A stretch of DNA of 64,000 nt from an uncultured Caldilineaceae bacterium (GCA_958295915.1 OY282381.1:3308722-3372721), one strand, 5' to 3'; positions 46,317 to 55,459 are shown, numbered from the stretch's first letter. Notes: generated by a model from the sequence alone, not told the origin. Numbers and translations: made by a program.

Positions 46317-48362
46317 TTACGCGCCGTCCTCATAGTAGAAGGCCTCGGGATGGTAGGTTGAAATGCCATAGGTGTCCCAGCCCACCGGCACACCTGCCTG
46401 CGGCAGATTGCGCATGGTCTTGGGGAAGATCAGCGGAGCCGGACTCTCGGAAACGGAGCCGACGGCCAGCGGATTCTCAGCCAGCCAGTCGAAAATCTTC
46501 TGACCGGCAGCCACGCGTTCAGCCTCATCCAATACCGTGTTCATGGTATTGTAATGATCGTACAGGGTCTGAATCTCAGCCGGCGGCTCCTCGCCCTCCT
46601 GGCCAGCGCTGCGGAACCACTGCCCCCACAGCGGAGCGGCCCCGCCCTGGCCAATGTTGGTCGGGATAAACCAGCGCATCTCCACCGGAAGCAGCAGATC
46701 GGTGCAACGATCGGCATGCCAGCAGCCGCAGTGGATAAGGCCCTGACTCCAGCGTTCGTCGTAGAGCGAAATCTGAACCTCCTTGGTCGAGGCGTCGATG
46801 CCAATCTCGCGCCAGAAGGTGACCACGATTTCGGTGAACTCGTGGGTGGCGACCCCGACGCGCGGCCCTGAATGCTCGATGTTGAACTTCAACACTTCGC
46901 CATCCGGGCGCAGGCGGAACCCATCACTGTTGCGCTCGGTGAGTCCCATGTCATCCAGCAGCTGGTTGGCCATGTCGGCATCGTACTGGGCGTAGGCTTC
47001 GACATAGGCCGGCTTGTAATACTGGGAGTTGGGCATCGGCGCCAACTGCCCCATCTTGGCAAGACCAAAGAAGAGATTCTGATTGATCTCCTCGCGGTCG
47101 ATAGCGACGTTCAGCGCCTTGACGAAGTTGGGATGGCGCACAATCTCCTGCAGGACCGCATCTTCGGCCAAAGTGTGGTTGGGATAGAGCGTGTAGCGGT
47201 CCGTCATACAGCTCGTATAGTCCATGACCTGATAATGCTGGTTGGGCTCGTTCTCCTTATAGAGCGGGAAACGGGCAATGGAGACATCGTGCGGGCCTAC
47301 GTAGTCCAGTTCGCCCTGGATGGTCTTCTGCGTCGCAATCTCATGGTTGGCCACGAAGTCCATGCGCAGATCCTCTACATAGGGCAACTGCTGGCCGGCC
47401 GTATCCACTTTCCAATAGTATGGATTGCGCTTCATCAGCACCAGCCCCTGCTGCGGCTCTTTGTCTACAATCCAGGCCGACAACATCGGATACTCGGGCG
47501 AATTGGGCCGCGTCCCCCAGATGCTGCGCCCGCTGCGCGTGTTGCTCAGCAGCTGCACCCAGGTCTCATACTCTGCTTCCTCAAGCATGGCGCTGAGATC
47601 GGACGCATCGGCAAAGTCAGCGTGGAACTGTTGGAGATAGTGGCTGGGCAGCAGGAAGTCCCCCTGAATGCGGCGCGTAAGGTAGGCGGGGAAATTGCCG
47701 AACGGCGCGGCAAAGGTGACCGAGAAGGTATAGTTGTCATGAATCTCCAGCTTCATATTCTCCCCGCCGTGCCGGTAGACCCACCACACACTGGATGATA
47801 TCTCCGGATGGGTGGCGATGGAGTTCCACCAGAAGTCGACGTCGTCCGTGGTGACGAGCTCGCCGTCGGACCATCTCATGCCTTCGTGCAGATGGAAGGT
47901 ATAGTGGGTGGCATCGTCGCTGACTTCCCAGCTTGCAAAGAGATTGGGGACAATTGTCTTGAGATCCAGGTCGGAATAGGTCAACATGCGTTCGGCAAAC
48001 CAGCCATATTGGCTGACGAAGCTGGACGGATCCAGATGGATCATGCGCACCAGGCCGCCATACTCACCGATCTCTGCACGGGGCAATACCAGTGGCGATA
48101 CGGGCAGCCGCTCGGCAACCGGGGGCAGTTCGCCATTGGCGACCATCTCGGCCAGGCGCGGCGACTCCGAGTATTGGGACGGCGCTTCGACCTCTTCGAC
48201 CATGACCTCTTTGGGCGCTTCTTTGGGCGCTTCTTCCACGACCGCTTCTTCCGTGATAATCTCTGGTTCGGGGCCGCCACAGGCAGCCAATACAATGGCG
48301 GCGGTCGTTGTCCCCGACAGTTGCAGGAAGCGCCGGCGATGGAGCGTGCGATGTGTCGACAT
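46317..48362 (-). CDS. ABC substrate-binding protein, SBP_bac_5 family, with a Tat-like lipoprotein signal
   Basis: 681 residues. The N-terminus [21 protein letters not shown] combines a twin-arginine-like start with a lipobox, followed by a Glu-rich linker to about residue 62. The body has normal SBP_bac_5 order, with YTFHLHEGMRWSDGELVTTDD and NFVKALNVAIDREEINQNLF. It feeds the permeases at 44542-45543 and 43352-44533. Neighbouring sugar-acid genes suggest oligosaccharides or sugar-acid conjugates as well as peptides. A heptad hairpin follows its stop codon. Confidence 0.92.
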   Translation of the reverse strand: MSTHRTLHRRRFLQLSGTTTAAIVLAACGGPEPEIITEEAVVEEAPKEAPKEVMVEEVEAPSQYSESPRLAEMVANGELPPVAERLPVSPLVLPRAEIGEYGGLVRMIHLDPSSFVSQYGWFAERMLTYSDLDLKTIVPNLFASWEVSDDATHYTFHLHEGMRWSDGELVTTDDVDFWWNSIATHPEISSSVWWVYRHGGENMKLEIHDNYTFSVTFAAPFGNFPAYLTRRIQGDFLLPSHYLQQFHADFADASDLSAMLEEAEYETWVQLLSNTRSGRSIWGTRPNSPEYPMLSAWIVDKEPQQGLVLMKRNPYYWKVDTAGQQLPYVEDLRMDFVANHEIATQKTIQGELDYVGPHDVSIARFPLYKENEPNQHYQVMDYTSCMTDRYTLYPNHTLAEDAVLQEIVRHPNFVKALNVAIDREEINQNLFFGLAKMGQLAPMPNSQYYKPAYVEAYAQYDADMANQLLDDMGLTERNSDGFRLRPDGEVLKFNIEHSGPRVGVATHEFTEIVVTFWREIGIDASTKEVQISLYDERWSQGLIHCGCWHADRCTDLLLPVEMRWFIPTNIGQGGAAPLWGQWFRSAGQEGEEPPAEIQTLYDHYNTMNTVLDEAERVAAGQKIFDWLAENPLAVGSVSESPAPLIFPKTMRNLPQAGVPVGWDTYGISTYHPEAFYYEDGA

Positions 48363-48407
48363 GTTTTCCTCCTAATGTGTAACGTCTGATAAGGTGTAAC
48401 GAAAAGG

Positions 48408-48450
48408 GCAGTGACCAGAAACGGCAGTTACTGACCACTGATCACTGGTG
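48408..48450. repeat. Heptad-repeat cluster between the unknown protein and SBP genes
   Basis: Units CAGTGACC, CAGTTACTGACC and ACTGATCACTGG lie directly before the stop of 48451-50751 and about 50 bases before the SBP start. Confidence 0.75.
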
Positions 48451-50751
48451 TTAATCGAAATCGAGCCGTAAGGCCTGCTCGTCATATACAATCACCATCT
48501 GTGAGGCCGGCCACCTATCCGTCACGCAGTGAGGCCCGTCATAATGTTTGTCGCTCTGCAAAGGTTGGGCTTCGTTATTGACGCAAAGCGCCTCATCCCA
48601 GCCAAATGTAACGCTGTCGCCCTGCAATGGCCGATAGAATACAGAAAGCCCCTCACAGGCAAAACGCGCTGCCAGCGCCCGTTTGCGAAAACTGGCGAAT
48701 GAACCATAGTCGGCTTTGCGGCCCATCTGGCAAAGCCAGACGACTTCATGCCCATACGCCCGCAGCTCCCGATAGGCATGCGCGCCCTGTTGCGCCAAGG
48801 CCAGCGGCTGTGAACAGGCCAGGGCTATGTACGCATCCCCCTTGGCGGCAAAGGCCCACGTCTTGCCCACCTGGCGCTCGTCAAAGGCGGATATCGGGAA
48901 GTAGGCGTGGGTGAAGCCAAACGGATCATCTGGCGGCAGGCGGTAGAGCGCGATCAGGATATCCCGCTGCTGGGCGACACGCGGCAGCAGCCCGCTGCGC
49001 CAATAGTCCGCTTCATCCGCGCCGGGATGATTGACAAACACAATCGCGTCTGGCCCCAAAGTGGCCTGCCAGCTCTGCCCGCCCTGGCCGCGTTGACCAG
49101 GTTGAAAATCCTGCGCGCAACAGAGCAGAAAGTCTGGCGTCTTGTAGATAGCCTTGTTCAGCGCCCTCTCGCGCTCGTCCATGGCCGGCCCATTCGGCTC
49201 GGCGATTTGGACGCCTCGACCTCCGAGCTTTCCGGCATCGTCGAGGCGTTCAATAGCGTGCCGTTCGCTCGCCCACATGCCGGCCGGCCGGTCCGCGGCC
49301 AGCGCCGCGATCAAGGCTGGCTGCTCATACTCCTGGCAACAGGCCAGACTGACTGGGGCGGCCAGATGCTGATTCCAGACGCCAATGCCCCACAACAGAC
49401 GTCCAACGCCAGCCAGAGGCGATAAGTACCCGCTGCGGACAGTGGCATCGCCATCAGCGACGATCTGGCTGGCGCCGTAGAAACCCTGGAAGGAATCCAG
49501 CGCCAATGTCACCAGCGCCTTATCCAGTATAACCGCCGCCAGATCCCAGATCTGCGCCGAATCAGCCAGATCGATCAGATGCGACAGAGCGACCAGCAGC
49601 TGCGCCAGGCTGTGGCTCGATGTATCTGAAAAACCATAGGTCGCCGCGCGCTGCAGCCAGCGCCGCGCGGCCTCCTCGCCGTGGCCCTGATGCCACTGCC
49701 CTGTCTGGTTGCTGCCTGAGAACAGGCGCTCAGGATAGCGTTGACCGGCCAGGATCTCACACGCGTAGAGCAGGAGCCGGTCTGTGTCGCTCAGAGTTTC
49801 ACCTGTACGCGCCTCTTTCGAGCAGAGGCGCATTCGACTTTTCTCTGCATACTCCCGCTCCTGGTACACAAACCCGCAAATGCAGTCGTCGATTGGCCGG
49901 CGAATCGCTGCCGGGAACTCCTGGTTTTCGCCATAGCGGTTGACCATCCCCAACAGCCCAAGCAGGCGCGCCAGAGGGCGCTTTTCCCAGCGCTCGATCG
50001 CATCGATATCGGCAACGACACGCGCCGGGTTGAGACTGCCCCACCAGCCCATAGCCATCTTGGCGATCTCGGAAAACAGCCCGGCATCCAGGGTAACGGC
50101 GTGACGCAGAAGCTCAATCTGGCGTTCCGTATACGTGCCATACGAAACTGTTCGATAGTCCGAGCGCACGACCGACAGCGGGATCCTGCGCTGCACGCGA
50201 ACGCCCTGGCGATAATATTCGTTCGCTTCCGGCATCAAGATAACTTCATAATCACCGTCGGGAATCGAAAGCGCCTGCGTAAACGTGCGGTCGCCGCTAT
50301 CCCCTTCCTGGCCCGTCGCCTCCGCATAGATACGCCCATCCGTCCGTTGCAGCCGCGCGCTGTAGTCGGCCGGCGCCTGTAGCTTGCGCGGCCAGCGCAA
50401 CACGATCCTGTCCTCAAAGGCGTAGACCTCTTTCTCCAGGTAGAGCTGATCGAAGAACGAGGCAAAAAGCTGGTAGCGGTCGGTCAACTCCGCAGGGGGG
50501 ATGGGAGATGCAGAGGCAGTGACGTCGGATTCAGAATCGGAAATAGGCAAATGAGCGTCATTGCTCCGTGTCTTGATTGGCAACAGAACTTCGTCCTGTC
50601 TGGATGAGAGCGCGAACTGAGGCACGATGTCCCGACCCGCAGAGTCTATGCGAGCGCGCCAGCGGACCGGTGTTTCCAAAAATTCGCGGCGTATTTGATT
50701 TATGAACGTGGATAACAAACCGTACTGCCGATGAGGGGGGAGACTCAACAT
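48451..50751 (-). CDS. Large conserved-looking protein of unknown function, possibly an alpha-helical barrel glycan enzyme
   Basis: About 766 residues if it starts at the ATG at 50751. The longer frame to 50895 reads through a palindromic repeat and was rejected. I do not recognise the family. The N-terminal part is beta-rich, the middle (about 250-480) is alpha-helical and reminiscent of (alpha/alpha) barrels of heparinase or unsaturated glucuronyl hydrolase type, and the C-terminal part is beta-rich. It is the first gene ahead of the transporter and sugar-acid operon, which supports a glycan role. A palindromic element is embedded in frame at 49809-49831. Confidence 0.6.
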   Translation of the reverse strand: MLSLPPHRQYGLLSTFINQIRREFLETPVRWRARIDSAGRDIVPQFALSSRQDEVLLPIKTRSNDAHLPISDSESDVTASASPIPPAELTDRYQLFASFFDQLYLEKEVYAFEDRIVLRWPRKLQAPADYSARLQRTDGRIYAEATGQEGDSGDRTFTQALSIPDGDYEVILMPEANEYYRQGVRVQRRIPLSVVRSDYRTVSYGTYTERQIELLRHAVTLDAGLFSEIAKMAMGWWGSLNPARVVADIDAIERWEKRPLARLLGLLGMVNRYGENQEFPAAIRRPIDDCICGFVYQEREYAEKSRMRLCSKEARTGETLSDTDRLLLYACEILAGQRYPERLFSGSNQTGQWHQGHGEEAARRWLQRAATYGFSDTSSHSLAQLLVALSHLIDLADSAQIWDLAAVILDKALVTLALDSFQGFYGASQIVADGDATVRSGYLSPLAGVGRLLWGIGVWNQHLAAPVSLACCQEYEQPALIAALAADRPAGMWASERHAIERLDDAGKLGGRGVQIAEPNGPAMDERERALNKAIYKTPDFLLCCAQDFQPGQRGQGGQSWQATLGPDAIVFVNHPGADEADYWRSGLLPRVAQQRDILIALYRLPPDDPFGFTHAYFPISAFDERQVGKTWAFAAKGDAYIALACSQPLALAQQGAHAYRELRAYGHEVVWLCQMGRKADYGSFASFRKRALAARFACEGLSVFYRPLQGDSVTFGWDEALCVNNEAQPLQSDKHYDGPHCVTDRWPASQMVIVYDEQALRLDFD
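49809..49831. repeat. Intragenic palindrome GCGCCTCT...AGAGGCGC, copy 2
   Basis: Inverted copy of 5709-5731, read here as RMRLCSKEAR. The match extends to 28 bases including flanks. Confidence 0.85.
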
Positions 50752-50810
50752 CAATACCAGGAGACAGTATACGATGTGACTCCACGATTGCGCAAATCGC
50801 GGATCATAGA

Positions 50811-50890
50811 ACAACGCAAAGACGTAGGGACGCGATGAGATTCCCTGGGTTTTCCTTGCGTCTCCGCGCCCTGGCGACACGGCGTTTCTT
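50811..50890. repeat. ~80-bp imperfect palindrome, family D copy 2
   Basis: AACGCAAAGACG at one end pairs loosely with CGACACGGCGTT at the other. The CTGGGTTTTCC and CCCTGGCGACAC segments are shared with 43265-43350. Confidence 0.8.
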
Positions 50891-51018
50891 TTCAAATCGA
50901 CATCGGCGCTGCGTCTTGCCAGCCGTAACCATGATTCGCGTGATTATCCAGGAGAGACCATGATTTCATCCTGCCCATCATATCGATCAGAAAAATCACA
51001 GTTCAGCCGTTGAAATCA

Positions 51019-51092
51019 ACGCCATGACGCGAAAGCGCAGAGGCGCAAGGGAAAAATCAAGATATTCTTTGCGCCTCCGCGTTGTTTTCGGG
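51019..51092. repeat. ~75-bp imperfect palindrome, family D copy 3
   Basis: AACGC...GCAGAGGCGCAAG pairs with CTTTGCGCCTCCGCGTT. The 200 bases around it carry no gene. Confidence 0.75.
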
Positions 51093-51182
51093 TGCGTCCC
51101 AAAATTAGGAGTGCGTTTCCGGCCTACCTCTGGACAGCTACACCGGATTCCCGCTGGTTACGCAATACGCACTGCATGTCGG

Positions 51183-51878
51183 CTAATTGCGTATCTCGAG
51201 GACATGGCTGAAGGGGCACGTTCCCCCCACCCAGTCGAAATGCCGGATTGGCTCGCAACTGTGCGGATCCGACACGCTAGGCCCGCCCCCTTCGCCAGCA
51301 GCCCCACAATTGTACTTGCACGCCCACTGCCGACCTTCCGATGTCCACAGATCCGACGCGACCACTTGGGGTTGGATTGGCTCCACCGGCGTGGCTGGCA
51401 AGGGCTCAGGCGCAAGGGTCACAGGGCCGCCAGTCCCAAATAGCGATGGGTCTGGATCTACCTCCATCCCGTCGCGTATTTCCAATGCGCGGCTCAAGGG
51501 ACACATTTCCGCTGCCCAGTCGAAATACCGGATTGGCTCGCAAATGTGCGGATTCGGCACACTAGGCCCGCCCCCTTCGCCATGCGCACAGGCGTACTTG
51601 CATGACCAACTCCTCGGTAGAGGGACTGGCTCGGCGCGTATTTCCAATGCGCGGCTGAAGGGACACGTTTCCCCTGCCCAGGAGACATAATACATTGGCT
51701 TGCAACTGTGCGGATCCGACACACTAGGCCCGCTCCCTTCACCATACGCACAGGCGTACTTGCATGACCAACTCCTCGGTGGAGGGTCTGATTCCTGCGC
51801 CATGGATGGAGCACTGAAAATCAAAAGCATGCTGCCCATAAGGGCGAGAGCAATCAAAACTTGCAAATGTTTCCCCAT
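51183..51878 (-). CDS. Secreted Cys-rich protein with three tandem ~48-residue repeats
   Basis: 231 residues from the ATG at 51878, with AAGGAG nine bases upstream. The signal peptide ends near APSMAQ (residue 28). Three repeats follow, two adjacent and one after a Pro-rich linker. Each has the pattern W-x-C-K-Y-x-C, then GEGGGPSV-x-x-PH-x-C, then a second half ending CPFSRALEIR. Each repeat has four cysteines in fixed spacing, suggesting two disulfides or a metal site. I do not recognise the family. The repeats are alike at the DNA level too, so the expansion is recent. Confidence 0.75.
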   Translation of the reverse strand: MGKHLQVLIALALMGSMLLIFSAPSMAQESDPPPRSWSCKYACAYGEGSGPSVSDPHSCKPMYYVSWAGETCPFSRALEIRAEPVPLPRSWSCKYACAHGEGGGPSVPNPHICEPIRYFDWAAEMCPLSRALEIRDGMEVDPDPSLFGTGGPVTLAPEPLPATPVEPIQPQVVASDLWTSEGRQWACKYNCGAAGEGGGPSVSDPHSCEPIRHFDWVGGTCPFSHVLEIRN

Positions 51879-52154
51879 CTCGACTTTCTCCTTAAGATTG
51901 TTACTGAACGGTTGATGGGAATCGGACAACAGAGTATTCTGTTCAGAATTGTTCCATAATTCATCTCCCGTTCCTGTCTTTCTACCATCTCCCATTCATA
52001 GATGCGCCTGCGAGCGCCTTTACCACTATAAAATAATATACTTTATTGTGGCGGAGGGAAGATACCCACTCCCTCCAGAGGCGCCGGAAGGGAGCAGCTT
52101 GTATTTTACAGATTGATGCACTTTCCACCGGGAGAGAGCATCAGACTTCAGTCT

Positions 52155-52589
52155 TCACTGGATCATTGTCTGAAGCATATCACCTATGGGGGACGATTGC
52201 AAAGAGAGCGAAAATCTGAAATATTTCGTCAACGCCTGCGTAACGTGAGATCCTGATTCAGACGGCGCCACAGTCAAGGTGATCTGCACGCTATCTGCTC
52301 CATCGGGGAACGCGAGCCGCTGACCGTCACCACGACGATACACACCGAGCCATAGCTGATATGCGCCTGCAGGGAGATCGGGTGGCAGATACAACCCCAT
52401 CCGTGTATGTTGCAGTTGCCCTGTGTGGTCATCTGTGACGTACGGATCATGCTGCGCGCATGGTATCCCCTGTCCATCTATCAGCTGAACGGAAAAATTG
52501 AACTGGTCATCTCCTGAATCCCGAAAATCCTGCGAATCCTGGTCATATTTGCGCCATGCTTTGAGATCCCGATTATATCTCAAGGCCAT
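52155..52589 (-). pseudogene. Fragment of a beta-sandwich domain protein, 5' end replaced by repeat sequence
   Basis: 144 codons. From about residue 30 the sequence (FSVQLIDGQGIPCAQHD, then YLPPDLPAGAYQLWLGVY) resembles the C-terminal extracytoplasmic domain found on large membrane glycosyltransferase-like proteins. The first 28 residues are mostly translated CAGGATT-type repeat. A stand-alone small protein is possible, but a truncated remnant is more likely. Confidence 0.45.
52501..52550. repeat. CAGGATT-type dispersed repeat
   Basis: On the minus strand, units of the form CAGGATT occur in near-tandem (CCAGGATTCGCAGGATTTTC). Related sequence is seen near 50930-50975. It forms the apparent N-terminus of the 144-codon frame. 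Confidence 0.6.
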
Positions 52590-52634
52590 TGGTCATACTT
52601 TCGATGAGCTTCAAATCCTGAAAGCTGTGTAACA

Positions 52635-53210
52635 TCAGTAAGATAAGAGGCTCAATTGATTCATAACAGGAGGATAGAAGACTCCAATTATCATGAATGG
52701 ATTGCGCGCTTGGATGTGATTAGCTAGAGTAGTGCCTACGAACAGATATAAGTCTTTTTCAAAGAATTCATCTTCGTACTTTTGCCTCACAAGCTTATTG
52801 GCTGCGTATTCATCTCCTTCGGTTTGAGCTAGGCAGTTCCAGTACAATGCTCCTATCTCCCAATCTCCTATCATCATTCTCCTCGGTTTCTGATCTCCTT
52901 CAGTTAGAAAGTGATAGTAGTATTTGTAGGGTAATTTGCGTATGATTTGATGATTCTGGTCGGAAGACCGGCTTGTGTTGTCGAACAGACTGAGCTGTCG
53001 CAATTCAGCACGATACTTTGGAGGCCATTCCCGCTCATCCTCCTTAATCTCTAAGCGGATAAGTTCTTTGGGCTTTACTGTTGCCAGAGATTTCCATACA
53101 TGAGGAGTTTTCGCCAACTTAATCAACTCATCCATCGAGCCAAACATTTCTTGTAGCGCGTAGCTCTTCCGTTTTGCCCAAGAACGGTCTTTTTCCCCTT
53201 CGCTCCTCAA
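52635..53210 (-). CDS. Unknown protein translationally coupled to a DUF488 gene
   Basis: 191 residues, starting with TTG that overlaps the previous stop by four bases (TTGA); internal ATGs at codons 22 and 26 are alternatives. I do not recognise a domain. It is mixed alpha/beta, rich in charged and aromatic residues, with KLPYKYYYHFLTEGDQKPRRM and DWEIGALYWNCL as notable segments. Base composition is AT-richer than the metabolic genes around it, suggesting transfer. It likely works with the DUF488 protein. Confidence 0.65.
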   Translation of the reverse strand: MRSEGEKDRSWAKRKSYALQEMFGSMDELIKLAKTPHVWKSLATVKPKELIRLEIKEDEREWPPKYRAELRQLSLFDNTSRSSDQNHQIIRKLPYKYYYHFLTEGDQKPRRMMIGDWEIGALYWNCLAQTEGDEYAANKLVRQKYEDEFFEKDLYLFVGTTLANHIQARNPFMIIGVFYPPVMNQLSLLSY

Positions 53211-54088
53211 ATGTGAGAGATTCGGACAGTATTGGATGACAAAGCATCAATCGCCTCAGTAATTTTATGCCTATGACACATTCGTGGGTCTGCTTCAAAG
53301 CATGTAAGCGCTACACGTCTGTATTTCCTCGTTGCCTCAATAATCTTGTCAATCACAAACTTGTTGTCAGGCAAAATTACCTGCGCATACTGTTCAAATA
53401 GTTTAGAGTAGTCCTGTGGACTATGAACTGACTGACGCAAATGCGAAGCCACGCCCACATCAGGTTCATGCGTATAATAAATTCCGACCTTTGCCAGACA
53501 TTCCTCTAGTCGTCTTTTGGAAAAGCCATACTTACGAGAAACAGGATTTTTTCTGACATCAATTACTAACTGTATATCTCTTTCGAGTAGCCGATTTAGA
53601 TATTCGTCAATCGAGATACCTTCATATCCAATTGTGAACAGTTCCTCTGCCTGCGTGTCGACTCGCTCCGACTGAATCCTTCTTAGCTGGTCATCAGATA
53701 GCAATTGGGCAGAGATTTCACTTCTCGTAGCGTATTCGGGATACTCTAAGTACGTCTTGCGAATCAGCTCTTGGCCACGAATGTCGCCAACTGTTTCCGC
53801 AAATTTGCGCAAGGCAATTTGATCGTCAATTCGCAGACCTATGATGAAAGATTTTGAAGAGCGGATTCTAAAGCTGTCGGTATCAGCAAGTAAATTTCTT
53901 TGTGTCAATTTCCTTTTGTCATAATAGGACATAAAACTGAAAGCGCCATATTTATAGGGGAAGAATTCATAGTGATCGACCTCTTTATATTTACAAAAAA
54001 GAAATAACAGTTTCTGGAGGTCGGTCTTATTTAAGACGCCACCGAACACTTCGATTAGAGCTAACAGAACTTTCTGTCGATATATCAT
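53207..54088 (-). CDS. DUF488 protein with a Panacea/SocA-like N-terminal domain
   Basis: 293 residues. The N-terminal part (about 1-130; KTDLQKLLFLFCKY, FFPYKYGAFSF) resembles the DUF4065/Panacea antitoxin fold. The C-terminal part is DUF488: FTIGYEGISIDEYLNRL, LVIDVRKNPVSRKYGFSKRRL and ALTCFEADPRMCHRHKI, including the conserved Cys-His-Arg segment. DUF488 function is unknown. The fusion and the coupled partner gene resemble a toxin-antitoxin or defence unit. AT-rich codon use suggests horizontal transfer. Confidence 0.82.
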   Translation of the reverse strand: MIYRQKVLLALIEVFGGVLNKTDLQKLLFLFCKYKEVDHYEFFPYKYGAFSFMSYYDKRKLTQRNLLADTDSFRIRSSKSFIIGLRIDDQIALRKFAETVGDIRGQELIRKTYLEYPEYATRSEISAQLLSDDQLRRIQSERVDTQAEELFTIGYEGISIDEYLNRLLERDIQLVIDVRKNPVSRKYGFSKRRLEECLAKVGIYYTHEPDVGVASHLRQSVHSPQDYSKLFEQYAQVILPDNKFVIDKIIEATRKYRRVALTCFEADPRMCHRHKITEAIDALSSNTVRISHI

Positions 54089-54431
54089 AGTTGCCTTCGG
54101 CTGTGGATGGATGAAGATTCATCATTTCTAGGGTATTATAAGCTAAATTGACAAAGAACGCATGTTCTTACAGTTTACCGGGTATACCCCAAAAAAGGAA
54201 ATTGCCAGCCGCCTGAGAGTCCAGAAGCGGGACAACAGCTGTCGCCGCGCAGCGGCTTAACAGACACATCGTCGGCTTCGAGATCATACCAGAGTTCCAT
54301 CAGAGAGCGCTTCAGAGGCTGGACTCCGATTGCGGAGCGGGATATGTGGAAGCGCCCCAAGCTGTTCCAGCAAAAGCTGTTAGAGAAAGTAGAAGATGAA
54401 TACGGGAGGTAGCAGGTCGTTACCTTGTTCG
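54089..54431. other. Intergenic region with a possible gene remnant
   Basis: About 340 bases. The minus-strand promoter of the DUF488 pair is probably near its left end. On the plus strand near 54305-54412 there is a coding-looking tail (ERDMWKRPKLFQQKLLEK) that ends in a stop but has no intact start. It may be the relic of a decayed gene. No RNA gene was recognised. Confidence 0.35.
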
Positions 54432-55433
54432 TTAGCGATCCGGTTCAAAGATCGATCCGTCAAGGACCGTCTGCAGACCGCTTGAAACAACATCAAGCCG
54501 TCTGATCTCCGCGGCCGGTAGGTTCAAATCCACAGCCCCGGCGGTATCCTCGATGTGGGCGGCGACGTCCGCGCCGGAGATAATGCACGTCACCTCCGGG
54601 TGGGAAAGAATCCACGCCTGGGCGACCTGGCCGGGCGTAGCCTCGAGCCGGCCGGCCACGGCCATGACTTCCGCCACCACGTCGGCGACCCGATCTCGCA
54701 CCACATCCTGAAATGCGTGTCTGCGCCGCCCGCCCCACAGGCTGTTCTCCTCCGGCAGAGAATCGGGCCGATAGACGCCGCTGAGCAGACCAACGGCCAA
54801 TGGGCTGTACACCATTACCCCCAGACCCATCTCCGCAACCATCGGAAACATCTCCCGCTCCAGGGTGCGATTGAGCAGATTGTAGGGATTTTGCACAGTG
54901 ATCAGCGGCGCAGCGCTGATCCGCTCCTGCACCCGCAGAGCCTGCGCCACCTGCCACGCCTGATGATTGCAGATGCCCACATAGCGGATTTTACCCTGCC
55001 GCACGAGGCTATCCAGCGCCTGGAACGTCTCGTCCAACGGCGTGGATGTATCCCGGCCGTGAATCAGGTAGACATCGATCCGGTCTGTGTCCAGGCGCTG
55101 CAGCGAGCGCTCCACCTCGCGCAGAATGTGGTAACGGGAGAGACCGCTGTCGTTGGGGCCGGCATCGACGCTCCCGTGCACCTTGGATGTAATGACGACG
55201 TCGTCGCGTCGCCCCTTCAGCGCCTTGCCTAACAACATTTCCGATGTGCCACGTTGACGCCGATCGTCCATCAGGCCATAGATATTGGCGCAGTCGAACA
55301 GATTGACCCCCTGATCCAGCGCGGCGGCAACCAGATTGCGCGCCTCTTTTTCATCGCCCTGTCCGCGCAGTCCCAGCCCCAGCGCCACGCGCGATACCTT
55401 TACGCCCGCGCTTCCGAAATTCACATATTGCAT
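54432..55433 (-). CDS. Aldo/keto reductase
   Basis: 333 residues. The catalytic tetrad pattern is visible: Asp and Tyr in FDCANIYG, Lys in VITSKVHG and His in YLIHGRD. NAD(P)-binding features include GICNHQAW and the late IISGADVAAHIEDTAGA segment. It reduces aldehydes or ketones, probably of sugars, with NADPH in the cytosol. It is divergent from the sugar ABC transporter genes that follow and may share their regulation. Confidence 0.93.
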   Translation of the reverse strand: MQYVNFGSAGVKVSRVALGLGLRGQGDEKEARNLVAAALDQGVNLFDCANIYGLMDDRRQRGTSEMLLGKALKGRRDDVVITSKVHGSVDAGPNDSGLSRYHILREVERSLQRLDTDRIDVYLIHGRDTSTPLDETFQALDSLVRQGKIRYVGICNHQAWQVAQALRVQERISAAPLITVQNPYNLLNRTLEREMFPMVAEMGLGVMVYSPLAVGLLSGVYRPDSLPEENSLWGGRRRHAFQDVVRDRVADVVAEVMAVAGRLEATPGQVAQAWILSHPEVTCIISGADVAAHIEDTAGAVDLNLPAAEIRRLDVVSSGLQTVLDGSIFEPDR

Positions 55434-55459
55434 CGCCCTCTCCTTGTGTTGGAAAGTGA

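Noticed and set aside
50766-50795. Promoter (TTGCGC, 18 bases, TATACT) before the large unknown protein
   Set aside because: The -35 matches only the first three bases of consensus, so it was not listed as a feature; the start codon there remains uncertain.
54175-54360. 61-codon minus-strand frame in the gap before the aldo/keto reductase
   Set aside because: Low-complexity, unsupported frame. The opposite strand carries a more protein-like but incomplete tail.
54521-54545. GGTTCAAATCC-like sequence suggesting a tRNA T-arm
   Set aside because: It lies inside the aldo/keto reductase coding sequence, and no acceptor stem or anticodon arm can be formed around it.
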